DNA of 64,000 nucleotides from Streptomyces avermitilis MA-4680 = NBRC 14893 (GCF_000009765.2 NC_003155.5:682001-746000); one strand, 5' to 3'. Shown: positions 33,861-43,502, counted from the stretch's first letter. Made by a program: numbers and translations. The notes: generated by a model from the letters alone, not told the origin.

Positions 33861-35002
33861 GAGCTCATCGCTTTCATCAGGCCCAGCAGGCGTGCGGGGT
33901 CGAGTTCGTTGTCGCCACGCAGGGCCGTCATGACCTCGCGCAGCTTGGCGGGGGACGGGCTGGCGCCCAGGAAGTCGCGGGTGACGGGCGGGCCCCACTG
34001 GGCCAGGCCGCTCGCCGACATCGGCGCCCAGCCGGGCTCCAGGTCGCAGGAGAACAGGTCGCCGTCGGCGAAGTGCTCCAGCATGAAGTGATCGGGGTCG
34101 CGCCAGTAGTCGAACAGCTGGCTGCCCTGGATGTGCCGCCCGATGCCCCAGCTGCGCTGGTAACCACGCTCGGCCAGGTACTCCCCGCCGGCGCCGATCG
34201 CGTCGAGGTCGGTGACCTGGTAGGCGGAGTGGACGTAGCCGGTACCGGGCCCCAGGTGCAGGGCCAGCGTGTGGTGATCGACGGCCACGCTCCCCTGGTC
34301 GCACCGGACGAACGCCATCGTCGGCCCGCGCCCGCGCTGCCCGTCCAGGAACAGGAAGTCGGACACGATCATCCCGAGGGTGTCCAGGTACCAGTCCAGA
34401 GTGCGGGCGAACACCCGGGTCTCCAGCACCACATGGCCCAGCCGCTGGATACGGGACGGCTCACGGGGCGGACGCTGGGTGGCGTTCGTACGACGGTGAT
34501 CGGTACCGAAGTTGAGGATCAGCGGCTCCTGCTCGGGCAGCGCGGGCAGCTGCTCGGCGCAGTGCACGACCCGGACCGGCAGGCCCGAGGGATCGAGCAG
34601 GGCGACCGACTGCCCACCGCCCGGTACGCCGATGTCCCGGACGGTACTGCCGGTGGTGCCGGCCAGCCGGTCCAGGTCGGCCCGCTCGGCCGCGCGGAAC
34701 GCCGGCCCGATGAACCGGGACGCACGCCCCCGCCGGATCACCATGCAGGGCGAGCCGGCGAAGGTACCGCGCAGCCACAGCTCCCCCTCGGTGCGGGCGG
34801 CGATCGCGAACCCGAAGTCACGGGCGAAGACCTCGGCCTGGTCCAGGTCGGGCTTCTCGAACTCGAGCCAGGCCAGGTCGGCCACCTTGATCACGGGATT
34901 CCGGGAACGTCCGGGATGCTCTCCGCGCAGGGCGCCCTGCTCACTGTGGAGGTCTTGGTGGGGCGTCTGGGGAGCGGCCCTGTTAACGGGGGTGTGGGAC
35001 AT
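33857..35002 (-). CDS. VOC-superfamily extradiol ring-cleavage dioxygenase
   Basis: A 381-residue type I extradiol dioxygenase with two VOC halves: residues ~45-175 (VADLAWLEFEKPDLDQAEVF) and ~195-330. Iron ligands are visible as His in IQRLGHVVLETR, His in GYVHSAYQVTDLDAI and Glu in FMLEHFADGDLF. The C-terminal tail is long. ATG 35002 follows GGAGG. It is the first gene of the minus-strand catabolic operon and overlaps the FAH gene by four bases. The 137-bp gap to the divergent TetR gene holds two palindromes. The substrate is likely a catechol- or hydroquinone-type compound made by the FAD hydroxylase of the same operon. Confidence 0.92.
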   Translation of the reverse strand: MSHTPVNRAAPQTPHQDLHSEQGALRGEHPGRSRNPVIKVADLAWLEFEKPDLDQAEVFARDFGFAIAARTEGELWLRGTFAGSPCMVIRRGRASRFIGPAFRAAERADLDRLAGTTGSTVRDIGVPGGGQSVALLDPSGLPVRVVHCAEQLPALPEQEPLILNFGTDHRRTNATQRPPREPSRIQRLGHVVLETRVFARTLDWYLDTLGMIVSDFLFLDGQRGRGPTMAFVRCDQGSVAVDHHTLALHLGPGTGYVHSAYQVTDLDAIGAGGEYLAERGYQRSWGIGRHIQGSQLFDYWRDPDHFMLEHFADGDLFSCDLEPGWAPMSASGLAQWGPPVTRDFLGASPSPAKLREVMTALRGDNELDPARLLGLMKAMSS

Positions 35003-35026
35003 GGTGTCCTCCAAGCAACACTGCTG

Positions 35027-35099
35027 TAATGAGGAAATCATCAACTTTGCCGTTACCCATCGTCAATAGGGTGGACCCAAATAATTGATGATCTCATCA
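35027..35099. promoter_or_regulatory. operators between the catabolic operon and tetR (family 3)
   Basis: Two palindromic elements flank an AT-rich promoter region: TAATGAGGAAATCATCA (35027-35043) near the dioxygenase start, and TGATGATCTCATCA (35086-35099) nearer the TetR start. The second fits TGATG-N4-CATCA, also found upstream of the paralogous TetR gene at 57236. Confidence 0.7.
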
Positions 35100-35139
35100 C
35101 TAATGGCAGACTGATCGCTACGGTTGTTACACTTGCCGT

Positions 35140-35775
35140 ATGCCGACGTCAGCCCCGCCCAAGAACCGCTTCGAGCGGCGCCGCGCCGAGACGCGTCAGG
35201 CGCTCGTCCGTGCGGCCCGGCAGATCCTCGCGGAGACCGGGGACACCAGCGCCAGCATCCAGGCCATCGCCGAGCGCGCGGACGTCGGTTTCGGCTCCTT
35301 CTACAACCACTTCGAGTCCAAGACGGAGCTGTTCGACGCCGCGGTGACAGACGCCCTGGACGAGTTCGGGCAGGTCATCGACGAGCGCGTAGAAGGAATC
35401 GACGACCCGGCCGAGCTCGTCGCCGCGGGCTTCCGGCTCACCGCCCGCATGGCCGACTCCCACCCCGAACTCATGCGGATCCTGCGTGACCGCGGTCTGG
35501 CCTACATCCACTCCGCCCGCGGACTCGCCCCGCGAGCCCTGCGCGACCTGGAGAACGGCATCGCCTCGGGCCGCTTCACCTGCCGCAACGCGACCACCGC
35601 CCTGTCCGCCTTGGGCGGCACCCTGATGTCCCTCGTGGCGCTGCGGCTGGCCCGCCCCGACCTCGACGGGGACGAGGCCGCCTCGGACCTGGCCGAGATG
35701 GTCCTGCGCATGCTGGGCGTCCCGCCGGACGACGCCCACCAGGTGACCCGGCGCCCGCTGCCCGACCTGGATTAA
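35140..35775 (+). CDS. TetR-family repressor of the aromatic operon
   Basis: A 211-residue TetR protein. The DNA-binding part (RFERRRAETRQALVRAARQI, then IQAIAERADVGFGSFYNHFE) is conserved. The C-terminal helix bundle reads FRLTARMADSHPELMRILRD, RGLAPRALRDLENGIASGRF. It is divergent from the dioxygenase operon, with palindromic operators in the shared gap, so it probably represses that operon and itself until an aromatic intermediate binds. A clear paralogue (56601-57236) shares the N-terminal block and ends with the same RPLP motif. In both cases a phosphatase gene lies nearby (here downstream on the same strand). Confidence 0.92.
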   Translation: MPTSAPPKNRFERRRAETRQALVRAARQILAETGDTSASIQAIAERADVGFGSFYNHFESKTELFDAAVTDALDEFGQVIDERVEGIDDPAELVAAGFRLTARMADSHPELMRILRDRGLAYIHSARGLAPRALRDLENGIASGRFTCRNATTALSALGGTLMSLVALRLARPDLDGDEAASDLAEMVLRMLGVPPDDAHQVTRRPLPDLD

Positions 35776-35967
35776 CCCGGGCACCGGGCGCGCCAGGCCC
35801 CGTGGAGACCGGAAAGCCGTGGGTGTCACTCCGTCCGCCGGTGGCCGCGCGGACCCCTGCCCTCGACCACGACCAGCCCGTGAGACCGGGCTCCTCCCGG
35901 ACACCGCGCAGCCAGCTGCGGCCGGCCGAGGCTTCGTGGTCCACCCTGACGGCGTAACGTCGTCAGG

Positions 35968-38147
35968 GTGGACCTCACCGCGGACAGTCTTCTGTCCCGT
36001 GCCGCGCATGAACTCAGCCCGCGAGCGGACGAGGTGATCCACGACGTAGAGCAATGCCTGCGGCGCGAGATCCCCGAGCTGTGGGACGAACCCGACATCG
36101 CACAGATGACGAGGGAGAACGTCGCCGAGCACGTCGTCGCCCTGCTTTTCGGCATCGAGCACAGCATCGAGCCAAGGCGGATCGATCAGCCGGCCGCCGA
36201 CGCAGAGCGCGCGCGTCGGCTGGCTCAGCGCGGAAAGCCGGTCACGGCAATGCTGCGCGCCTTCCCCCTCGCGCACGCCCGTGTCCTCGACCGGCTGCTC
36301 GAAGAGCTGCCCCGGCTCACCAGCGATGCCGAGTCGATCAACGCGGCGGCACGCAAGCTGATCGCACTGTCGATCGCGTACATGGCCCGCACATCGGAGA
36401 CGGGCGTTCTGGCCTTCCAGGAGGAGCGGGATCGCCAGCTGCAGTGGCGGCTGTCGGTGGTGAACGAGGCGAGCGTACGCGTCGGAACGACCCTGGACAT
36501 CGCCCGCACCGCCCAGGAGCTGGTGGACCTGGCCACCGAGCACTTCGCCGACGCCGTCACCGTCGACCTCCTCGACATGCCTTCCGGAGACGAGCCTCCT
36601 GCGAAGGGCACACTCGTGGTCCGCCGAATCGCCCAGCAGTCGGTGATGGACGGTTACCCCGAGACGACCTCCCTAGAAGCGATCTACGGGGAATTGCCGG
36701 TTTCGCCGCAGCAGGTCCACAGGTATCCGGACGGATCACCACCGGCTCGCGCCCTGGCCACCGGCCGGCCCTCACGGCACCACCTCGGCCCGTCCGCATC
36801 AATGCTGCTGGTACCGCTGTGCGCCCGTGGCACCACGCTGGGTGTCGTTCAGTTCTTCCGTCACCACAGGCCCGACGCGTACGGGGACGAGGACCTGCTC
36901 CTCGCCCAGGAGGTCGCGGCCAGGGCGGCGGTCGCCATCGACAACGCCCGCCGATACACGCACGCCCGTGCCACCGCCCTCACCCTCCAGCGCAGTCTGC
37001 TCCCGCGCAGACACCCGCGCAGTCCGCCGTGGAGGTCGCCTGCCGCTACCTGCCTGCTGCCGCCCAGCTCGGCGTGGGCGGCGACTGGTACGACGTCATC
37101 CCGCTGTCCGGTGCCCGGGTCGCACTCGTGGTGGGCGACGTGGTCGGCCACGGCATCCACGCCGCCGCCACCATGGGCCGGCTGCGGACCGCCGTGCGCA
37201 CCCTCGCCGACATCGACCTGCCGCCCGACGAACTCCTCACCCACCTGGACGACGTCGTCATCCGCCTGTCCGCCGAAGTCTCTTCCGAAGCCTCTGCCCA
37301 AACGGACACCGAATCCGCAGGGGACATCGGGGCCACCTGCCTGTACGCCGTATACGATCCCGTCGCCGGCCGCTGCACCCTCGCCCGCGCGGGCCACGTG
37401 CTGCCCGTCGTGATGGCCCGGGACGGAATCGCCGACATCCTCGAGCTGCCCGCCGGCCCGCCACTCGGCCTGGGCGGCCTGCCGTTCGAGGCGGCGGAGA
37501 TCGACCTGCCCGAGGGCAGCCTCATCGCCCTCTACACCGACGGCCTGGTCGAGGCCCTCGACCACGACATCGAGGCGGGCCTCACCCGACTGTGCCACGC
37601 CCTCGCGCAGCCCTCCGCCTCCCTGGAGGCGACCTGCGACACCGCCCTCGATGCGCTGCTGCCCGCAGGCCGACCGCACGACGACGTGGCACTCCTCCTG
37701 GCCCGCACCCACACCCTCGGGGAACGTCAGGTCGTCACTTGGGACGTGGATGCCGACCCGGCCGAGGTCGCCCGGGCCAGAGCGCATGTCTCCGAGCAGC
37801 TGACCACCTGGGGACTGGAGGAACTCGACTTCACCACCGAACTGGTCGTCAGCGAACTGGTCACCAACGCCATCCGCTACGGCCGGCCTCCCATCCAGCT
37901 GCGTCTCATCCACGATCGCACCCTCATGTGCGAGGTAGCGGATGCCGGCAGCACGACTCCGCACCTGCGCCGGGCCCGTGTCTTCGACGAGGGCGGGCGA
38001 GGTCTGTTCCTTGTCGCCCAACTCGCCGAGCACTGGGGAACGCGCCATGCCCGACGTGGCAAGACGGTCTGGGCGGAGTGCGCCCTGGGCGCGCCGGAGC
38101 TCTTCTCGACAGGGCTGGACCTGGAAGGTATTCCCGGGGTCGTATGA
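35968..38147 (+). pseudogene. RsbU/SpoIIE-type PP2C phosphatase with a frameshift
   Basis: A GTG-started frame (35968) encodes an N-terminal RsbR-like helical domain (SLLSRAAHELSPRADEVIHD) and a GAF domain with DEDLLLAQEVAARAAVAIDN. It then runs through LQRSLLPRR. Homology continues in the frame one base back: SAVEVACRYLPAAAQLGVGG, the PP2C core DWYDVIPLSGARVALVVGDV with VGHG, GDIGATCLYAVYDP, HDDVALLLAR, and a HATPase_c_2 domain (ELVVSELVTNAIRYGRPPIQ, DEGGRGLFLVAQLAEHWG). The shift lies near 37014-37016 in a short C run, so one missing base would explain it (true mutation or sequencing error). Two intact relatives occur at 57.5-62.5 kb. It would control anti-sigma-factor pathways in stress or development. 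Confidence 0.85.
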
Positions 38148-38167
38148 ACACCATCTCGCCCGGCCCT

Positions 38168-38398
38168 CGATCAGGTCGGCGAACTGGTCGTCACCCGCCC
38201 CATGCCGTCCATGCCGCTGCACTTCTGGAACGACCCCGACGGCAGCCGCTACCACGACGCCTACTTCCGCGCCTACCCCGGTGTGTGGCGGCACGGCGAC
38301 TGGATCACGCTCACCTCGCACGGCTCGGTGATCGTCCACGGCCGCTCCGACGCCACCTCAACCGCAACGGCGTGCGCCTGGGCAGCGCCGACATCCCC
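38168..38398 (+). pseudogene. fragment of an acetoacetate-CoA ligase gene
   Basis: The 230 bp encode [40 protein letters not shown] and [20 protein letters not shown], nearly identical to residues ~455-525 of the ligase at 29283-31301. A one-base deletion follows SDAT; after that the original frame ([12 protein letters not shown]) continues briefly out of register. Both ends are cut off. It is a scrap of a duplicated copy, in the opposite orientation to the intact gene. Confidence 0.88.
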
Positions 38399-38596
38399 AC
38401 CACACCCACCGGCCGCAGGCTGTGATGAAGAGCCCGGGGTGCCGGTGATCGTGCCCTTGTTCAGCGGTCTGACGATGCCGCTGGAGCGGCGACACCCCCT
38501 GGGCCGTGCGTTCACCTGCGTCCGACAGGGGGACGGGACATACCGACTCCAGGGCCCCAAAATTCGCACTTCTAGACCAAAAGGCCTAATAATGAT

Positions 38597-38620
38597 AAAA
38601 ACCTCATGTGTGAGGCTTTT
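38597..38620. terminator. short bidirectional terminator-like hairpin
   Basis: CCTCA-TGTG-TGAGG flanked by A5 and T4, in an unusually AT-rich patch just upstream of the hydrolase ribosome site. It may end transcription coming from the left. Confidence 0.55.
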
Positions 38621-38641
38621 ACCCTACGAAGGAGCTCGTCC

Positions 38642-39364
38642 ATGCCTGCAGTTCTGATCCACGGCGTCCCCGACACCCACCGTGTGTGGGACGGCGTGCG
38701 CCGGCACCTGATCCGGAGCGACGTCGAGGCTTGGGATCTGCCCGGCTTCGGCACGCCCCGGCCGCGCGGCTTCGGCTCCAGCAAAGAGGAGTGCGTCGAT
38801 TGGCTCGTCGAACGGCTGGAGCGGGTGGGCGAGCCGGTGGACCTGGTCGGTCATGACTGGGGCTGCATCCTCACCGCGCGCGTCGCTTCGATACGGCCGG
38901 ACCTGGTTCGTACGTGGGCCGGCAGTAGCGCTCCGGTCAGTACTCAGTACGACTGGCATCCGCTGGCCAAGATCTGGCAGGACCCGGTCGAGGGCGACCG
39001 GTTCATGGACGAGCTTGACCCGGCGTCCTTCGCCAAGGATCTGATGGAGAACTTCGATCTCCCGGCTGAGGTGGCCGAGGAGATGGTCCGGCGCGTAGAC
39101 GGGACCATGAGGGACAGCATCCTCAAGCTGTACCGCTCCGCCGAGACGGTGGGCGCGGAGTGGGAACCGGAACTGACGAATGTGTCCGCGCCGTCCCTGG
39201 TCCTGTGGGGGACGCTCGACCCCGCCTGTCCGATCGCGTTCGCCGATGAACTCGGTCAAGCTGTGCGAGCGTCCCAGGTCGTCGAACTCGACTGCAGCCA
39301 CTGGACGTTGATCCAGAAGCCGGCCGAGGTCGCCGCAGCCCTTGAGGCGCACTGGAATGCCTGA
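38642..39364 (+). CDS. alpha/beta hydrolase with Asp nucleophile (dehalogenase/epoxide-hydrolase-like)
   Basis: A 240-residue hydrolase starting at ATG 38642 after AAGGAG. The oxyanion motif [16 protein letters not shown] opens the protein. The elbow [15 protein letters not shown] near residue 73 has Asp as nucleophile, as in haloalkane dehalogenases and epoxide hydrolases. The second acid is in [16 protein letters not shown], and the catalytic His in [20 protein letters not shown]. It is cytosolic. A collapsed copy with the central ~185 codons deleted survives at 49844-49972 on the other strand. An SsgA-like gene follows 300 bp later, separated by a strong hairpin. Substrate unknown. Confidence 0.92.
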   Translation: MPAVLIHGVPDTHRVWDGVRRHLIRSDVEAWDLPGFGTPRPRGFGSSKEECVDWLVERLERVGEPVDLVGHDWGCILTARVASIRPDLVRTWAGSSAPVSTQYDWHPLAKIWQDPVEGDRFMDELDPASFAKDLMENFDLPAEVAEEMVRRVDGTMRDSILKLYRSAETVGAEWEPELTNVSAPSLVLWGTLDPACPIAFADELGQAVRASQVVELDCSHWTLIQKPAEVAAALEAHWNA

Positions 39365-39536
39365 GGAGCTGTTGTCTTTCCGGCGAGCGCGTTTTCTCCG
39401 AGGGGGCATGGGCTCGGTGATTCCGTGGGAGTGGTGGCCTGTCGTGCCGTCGATCCCCGGGGATGTCGCGGATGTCGTTGGCCGTCGGACTGCCGGATCA
39501 GCACGAACTCGCCGCACGCCGTCGAGTCGCGGGCGT

Positions 39537-39578
39537 GACGGCAGGAGATGTAGCTCCTGCGAGCGTTCTCCTGCCGTC
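39537..39578. terminator. 12-bp perfect hairpin in the gap after the hydrolase
   Basis: GACGGCAGGAGA pairs with TCTCCTGCCGTC around an 18-nt loop that itself contains a GCTCC repeat. It is likely the terminator of the hydrolase gene. The remainder of 39365-39668 shows no gene. Confidence 0.6.
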
Positions 39579-39668
39579 CGACACCGGTCCCTGTAGTACC
39601 CACCTCTCTGTTCAGGCCTCCTTGACAGGCCCTTCCGATATGACTCGAGGCAGCAGGAGTAAAGACCA

Positions 39669-40091
39669 ATGAAGTCGTTGAGAACCGAAATTCAGGGGCT
39701 GCATGTGCAACTTGTCGTCCCGCATGAGATTTCCGCGCCTGTGAGCATGAGGCTGCGGTACGAGCCTAGTGATCCCTATGTCGTCCGTGCCGCATTCACT
39801 GCTGTCGACAGCGACGAGACGGTGGAATGGATCATCGGACGAGATCTTCTGATCGACGGGCTGGAAGGCCCCGTCGGCGAGGGGGACATAAGCATATGGC
39901 CCGCCGACGGTCCTGACCGCTCCGACTCGTACATCCTTCTCAACCCGCCAGCTGGTACGGCCTTGCTCAAAGCCCGGACGCACGAAATCAAGACGTTCCT
40001 GCAGGGAACCGAGGACCTGGTGCCCAGGGGAGCCGAGCCAGGGCACATCGACTTGGACACTTCGCTGGCGCACTTCCTCGCCGAAGGATGA
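39669..40091 (+). CDS. SsgA-like sporulation/cell-division protein (SALP)
   Basis: A 140-residue member of the actinomycete-specific SsgA/SsgB family, which positions septa and guides cell-wall remodelling during sporulation. Typical features: LRYEPSDPYVVRAAFTAV near residue 35, WIIGRDLLIDGLEGPVGEGD, and LLKARTHEIKTFLQGTEDLV with PRGAE. ATG 39669 follows GGAG. A second member (52503-52922) is in this window, so there may be two accessory SALPs. Which septation step it affects cannot be read from sequence. It is followed 92 bp later by a membrane protein gene. Confidence 0.93.
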   Translation: MKSLRTEIQGLHVQLVVPHEISAPVSMRLRYEPSDPYVVRAAFTAVDSDETVEWIIGRDLLIDGLEGPVGEGDISIWPADGPDRSDSYILLNPPAGTALLKARTHEIKTFLQGTEDLVPRGAEPGHIDLDTSLAHFLAEG

Positions 40092-40183
40092 AGTCGGCCC
40101 AGCTGCCACTCATCAAGAGGCCGGGGCGCTCGATGTCCCCGCCTCACCGATTCCTGATAGCGCGCCCACCCTGAGGTGAATTC

Positions 40184-40888
40184 ATGCTTTCCCTTATGGC
40201 CGTTGCCGATCAGAATGCGTCCTCATCGATTTCTGGTGCGGGCTTCCTTTCGATCTGCGCATTGCTCTTCACCATCGCATCGTTCTGGTGGCTCAACGCC
40301 AGACAAGGACGCCTGGAGTCATGGGAGCCTCATTCCTTTGCAGCGATTGTCCACGGCTCCGTGGTTCGCCTGCGGCTTCCGCTCGTCCTTCACAACACCG
40401 GCGCCAAGCCGATAGTCGTGCAGGACCTCAGGCTGACCTTCCCTGATGAGTCCGCCTCTCATCTGCCGCTTCTGTGGGCGTCTTCGCCGTCCCGTCTCCA
40501 ACCCGGGCCGGACGAGGAACCGGAATTGCCGGCCGGATTCGTTGTGGCCGGCAGACAAGCGCGACGAGTTTTCATCGAGTTCGAGGCACCGTTTTCTGGT
40601 TTGGTTCCGGCGGCCCGTGACTACAAGGTCCGAATCCAAGTGAGGGTTGGCCACCGCAAGGGGTGGCGCTCACTTCTGACGTACACCTTGAGGACCACCA
40701 ACATCATTCATCCCGACCGGTACACCGTCTGCAACAACGCCCCTCTCGAACTGACGCAGGAAGACTGCAAAAAGGCAGACGCTGCGCTCCTGGAGCTGTT
40801 GGAGGGGCACGAGAAGGGCGCTTCCGCCAAGAGTGAGACCAAGCGGCGAGACTCTTGGAACGAGGGCAACGCCGACACGGACCTGTAG
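40184..40888 (+). CDS. membrane-anchored protein of unknown function
   Basis: A 234-residue protein starting at ATG 40184 after GAGGTG. A single hydrophobic helix (FLSICALLFTIASFWWL, residues ~21-37) is followed by a soluble, probably beta-sandwich region (VVRLRLPLVLHNTGAKPIVV, QARRVFIEFEAP, KVRIQVRVG) and a charged C-terminal helix. The pattern resembles other hypothetical membrane proteins in Streptomyces with a C-terminal immunoglobulin-like domain. The partial protein at 1-687 has a comparable ending (VPVDIKLVNHSDVSFYVLG) but more helices. No known family is recognised. Confidence 0.75.
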   Translation: MLSLMAVADQNASSSISGAGFLSICALLFTIASFWWLNARQGRLESWEPHSFAAIVHGSVVRLRLPLVLHNTGAKPIVVQDLRLTFPDESASHLPLLWASSPSRLQPGPDEEPELPAGFVVAGRQARRVFIEFEAPFSGLVPAARDYKVRIQVRVGHRKGWRSLLTYTLRTTNIIHPDRYTVCNNAPLELTQEDCKKADAALLELLEGHEKGASAKSETKRRDSWNEGNADTDL

Positions 40889-41127
40889 GTCGTGCGGATG
40901 GTGCTGAGCTCGGCCAAAGCGCACCGTGTCGGCGAGTCGGCGCTTCCACATCGCCCGCGAGCACGCGCGCACCTACCCTGCCTTCGACCAGCAGAACTTC
41001 GACCTCACCGCTTGATCACGAGCCTGCTTGCGGACAGACTGCGGCCCATGAAGTTCACGGGCGTGCCCGCCTGCGCGCAGGCCACCGGGGTCGAGACGGG
41101 CCTCTCTTTGCAGCGGCAGGCTCAGCA

Positions 41128-41661
41128 GTGAGCGTCAGCCTGCCCCACTTCCGCTATCACCCCGACCCCGTCGCCAGCGGGTCCATCGGCGAGAGCGCCG
41201 AGGTCTGCGCCTGCTGCAACCGCAGCACGGGGTGGATCTACACGGCGACCTTCTACACGGCCCACGACGTCAGCGGCAGCTTCTGTCCCTGGTGCATCGC
41301 CGACGGCACCGCCGCTGAACGGTTCGAAGGTGAATTCACCGACCCATACGGCCTCGACGGCATCAGTCAGGAGACCCTGGTGCAGGTCACCCGCCGCACC
41401 CCCGGCTTGCACGCCTGGCAGGATCCGCACTGGCTTGTCCACTGCAACGACGCCGCCGCCTTCATCGGCGAAGTCGGATACACCGAACTGGCGGCCCACC
41501 CCGAGGCACTCGACCAGCTTCGACTCGACCTTCGGATGGGCGGTTGGAACGACGCGACCCAGCTCGAGCACTTCCTGACCCACCTCGGGCAGGGGGCAAG
41601 CGCCATGCTCTTCCGCTGCACAGTCTGCGGCACCCATCTCGCCTACGCTGACGCTTCATGA
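41128..41661 (+). CDS. CbrC family protein (UPF0167)
   Basis: A 177-residue cytosolic protein of the CbrC family (named from colicin E2 tolerance in E. coli). Starting from GTG 41128 it reads LPHFRYHPDPVASGSI. It has CxxC pairs that probably bind zinc: VCACCNRSTGW, FCPWCIADG and the C-terminal FRCTVCGTHLAYADAS. Conserved aromatic text includes TPGLHAWQDPHWLVHCNDAA, and F-GEVG. An upstream extension of the frame is open but unrelated to the family. Its stop overlaps the ATG of a decayed MarR gene by four bases, so they were once coupled. Molecular role not established. Confidence 0.88.
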   Translation: MSVSLPHFRYHPDPVASGSIGESAEVCACCNRSTGWIYTATFYTAHDVSGSFCPWCIADGTAAERFEGEFTDPYGLDGISQETLVQVTRRTPGLHAWQDPHWLVHCNDAAAFIGEVGYTELAAHPEALDQLRLDLRMGGWNDATQLEHFLTHLGQGASAMLFRCTVCGTHLAYADAS

Positions 41662-42020
41662 CGGCCCAGCTCAGCACACGCGTTCCCTTCCAAGGATCCG
41701 CAGCCAACGCCGATCACACGGCGCTCGTCGCCCTGTCGGAAACCCCGGGCGGGCCCATGCGTGCATATGAGCTCAGCGATGAGCTGGGCTGGGCTGGGAG
41801 AGAGCCGCCTCCACCACCAGCTCACCCGCCTGTGCAAGCGCGGCCTGGTGGAGCGCCAGAGCGGACCGTCACGCGCCATGTATGCGGCGCTCACGCCAGA
41901 AGGACGCACAGCCTTGGAAGAAGCAGCCCCCAAAGCCATGCCCAGGTAGTGCGGCGCCTGTTCGTCGACCCTCTCACAGCAGAGCAGATCGACCATCTCG
42001 CCGAGATCTCCAGCGTCTTC
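41658..42020 (+). pseudogene. MarR-family regulator with frameshifts
   Basis: Pieces of a MarR protein occur in two alternating frames. GGPMRAYELSDELGW comes first, then in another frame SRLHHQLTRLCKRGLVERQS and MYAALTPEGRTALEEAAPK, then back in the first frame HAQVVRRLFVDPLTAEQIDH and LAEIS. At least two single-base shifts disable it. It overlaps the CbrC stop and runs into a truncated AtuA gene on the opposite strand. Confidence 0.75.
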
Positions 42021-42094
42021 CTTGACCATCTGCACTGGCTGGTGCGGCCAGTCCGACAGCGGCTGACCACTCGTCAGGTGCGGCAGGCAATGGC

Positions 42095-42497
42095 CCGCTT
42101 GCCCCAGACCGTCGAGGCTGCCGAAGACGTCGTCGCCTTCGATGTGGGAGACCCGCAGGTCGTGACCGTGGCGTGCGATCAGTTCGCGCGTCGCGGCGGC
42201 CAGCCCGGCGGGGTGGAGTCCTCCGGCGTTGACGACGAGCCTGATCCGGTTGGCGACGAGGTGCTCGCGCGCCGCGTCGAGGTGCTGCAGGAAGGTGATC
42301 GCAAAGCCCTTCGTGCTGTCCTTGGCGCGCGCCTTGCCGAGGACCAGCATCGTGACCTCGGCGAGGTATTCACCCGTGAGGACGTCGATGCCGCCCGCTC
42401 GGGCCATGTCGGCCATGGCCGAGGCGCGGTCGCCGTAGAAGCCGGAGCAGTTCCCGACGCGGAGGGGGCGTCGGCCCCGTTCTGATGCTGACGTCAT
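42095..42497 (-). pseudogene. AtuA-family (acyclic terpene utilisation) gene, truncated
   Basis: From ATG 42497 the minus strand encodes LRVGNCSGFYGDRASAMADM, then GGIDVLTGEYLAEVTMLVLG and VVNAGGLHPAGLAAATRELI, SHIEGDDV. These are the N-terminal ~125 residues of AtuA-type proteins. The family is several hundred residues long, and here it breaks off into the decayed MarR gene. Its ATG overlaps the stop of the preceding MaoC-like gene (ATGA, 42494-42497), so the two once formed an operon. Confidence 0.8.
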
Positions 42498-42935
42498 GCC
42501 AAATCTTCCGGTGTAGAGGAGCGAAGACCGCCGGCGTTCTCTCCTTCGGCCCTGCTGACCCGTACCGTCCCTTCGAACCCCACTTCGCCGGAGGGGTGTT
42601 CCTCGGCGAGCTCAAGGGTCATGCTGTCGCCCTCGATGTGGGTCACCCGCGCGGCGGAGGCCAGGTTGGCGGGCGCACAGACGGGCTTACGCAGGCGGTA
42701 GGCAACCTTCGTCACGTGCCACTTGGGGCCGAGAGCCTCGGTGACACAAGGCAAGCGCCGCTCGCAGGTGGGAGTGCGCCACGAGACCGCCGTGGCCCTC
42801 CTCGCGCGCGTAGGGCTCGTCGAAGTGGATGCGGTGGGGGTTCCAGGTGACCGCGCTGTAGCGGAACAGCTGAAAGGTCGTGACCGTGTGCTTGAGCCGT
42901 GGGAGTGTGTCCCCGACCTGATAATTGATGGACAC
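42494..42935 (-). pseudogene. MaoC-like hotdog dehydratase with one frameshift
   Basis: GTG 42935 with AGGAG upstream starts SINYQVGDTLPRLKHTVTTF and AVTWNPHRIHFDEPYAREEG, the hydratase motif with catalytic Asp/His, then HGGLVAHSHLRAALAL. Near 42750 the frame changes by one base. The protein continues CVTEALGPKWHVTKVAYRLR and FEGTVRVSRAEG to the stop at 42494. Apart from the single shift the gene looks complete, so a sequencing error is possible. It probably acted on an acyl-CoA thioester together with AtuA. Confidence 0.75.
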
Positions 42936-43069
42936 TACAACTCCTGCAAACTCAAGAAGGCGGTCGCCGTTCTCGGCGCCCGGTACGGGCTCAACCACGC
43001 CTGATCCCCCGCGCGGCCCGGCTGTCGCCCTCCGGTGATGTCCAGTCGGGGCGGCAACCGCCGGCGCCC

Positions 43070-43198
43070 GACTCAAGGGACTCACCAGCAGGCAAGTGGT
43101 GTCGTCGGCACGCATTCCTGTCGGCCGAGCGCGGGCGAGAAGTGTGTCGGCCATGTCGTCCAGCGGGCCGGTGGCCTTGCAGAGCGCTGTCGCGAAGG
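43070..43198 (-). pseudogene. possible PP2C-phosphatase tail fragment
   Basis: The minus strand reads ALCKATGPLDDMADTLLARA and then ADDTTCLLVSPLSR, which resembles the final PP2C segment with its DD metal ligands. It is short and joined head to head with a monooxygenase fragment on the plus strand. Confidence 0.35.
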
Positions 43199-43502
43199 GA
43201 TCGTCCTGCTCGGCGACTTCGCCTGGTGCATGGCCCCTGTACTCCGGGCAGGGTTTGGCATAGGCATCGCGGGCACCGAACTGCTGGCCCGGCTGCTCGC
43301 CGAACACGACCACCTGCCCGCCGCCCTCGGCGTGCGGGAGCAACGGCTGCGCCCGTTCGTCACCCGCCATCAGGGGGAGGCCCTGCGCATGCGGCACTTC
43401 TTCATGCCCGCCCACCGCTTCGGGTACGCCACCCGCCGCACCCTCATCCGCGCGGCCGACACCCCTGTCGGCTCCGCGCTCACCAAGACCCTTGTGAACT
43501 GA
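43191..43502 (+). pseudogene. C-terminal fragment of a FAD-dependent monooxygenase
   Basis: Begins inside the GD motif (REGIVLLGDFAWCMAPVLRA) and runs through GFGIGIAGTELLARLLAEHD to the stop at 43502. The FAD-binding and substrate domains are absent. It points towards the convergent alcohol dehydrogenase, the same arrangement as the fragment at 7966 next to the first dehydrogenase. Confidence 0.75.
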
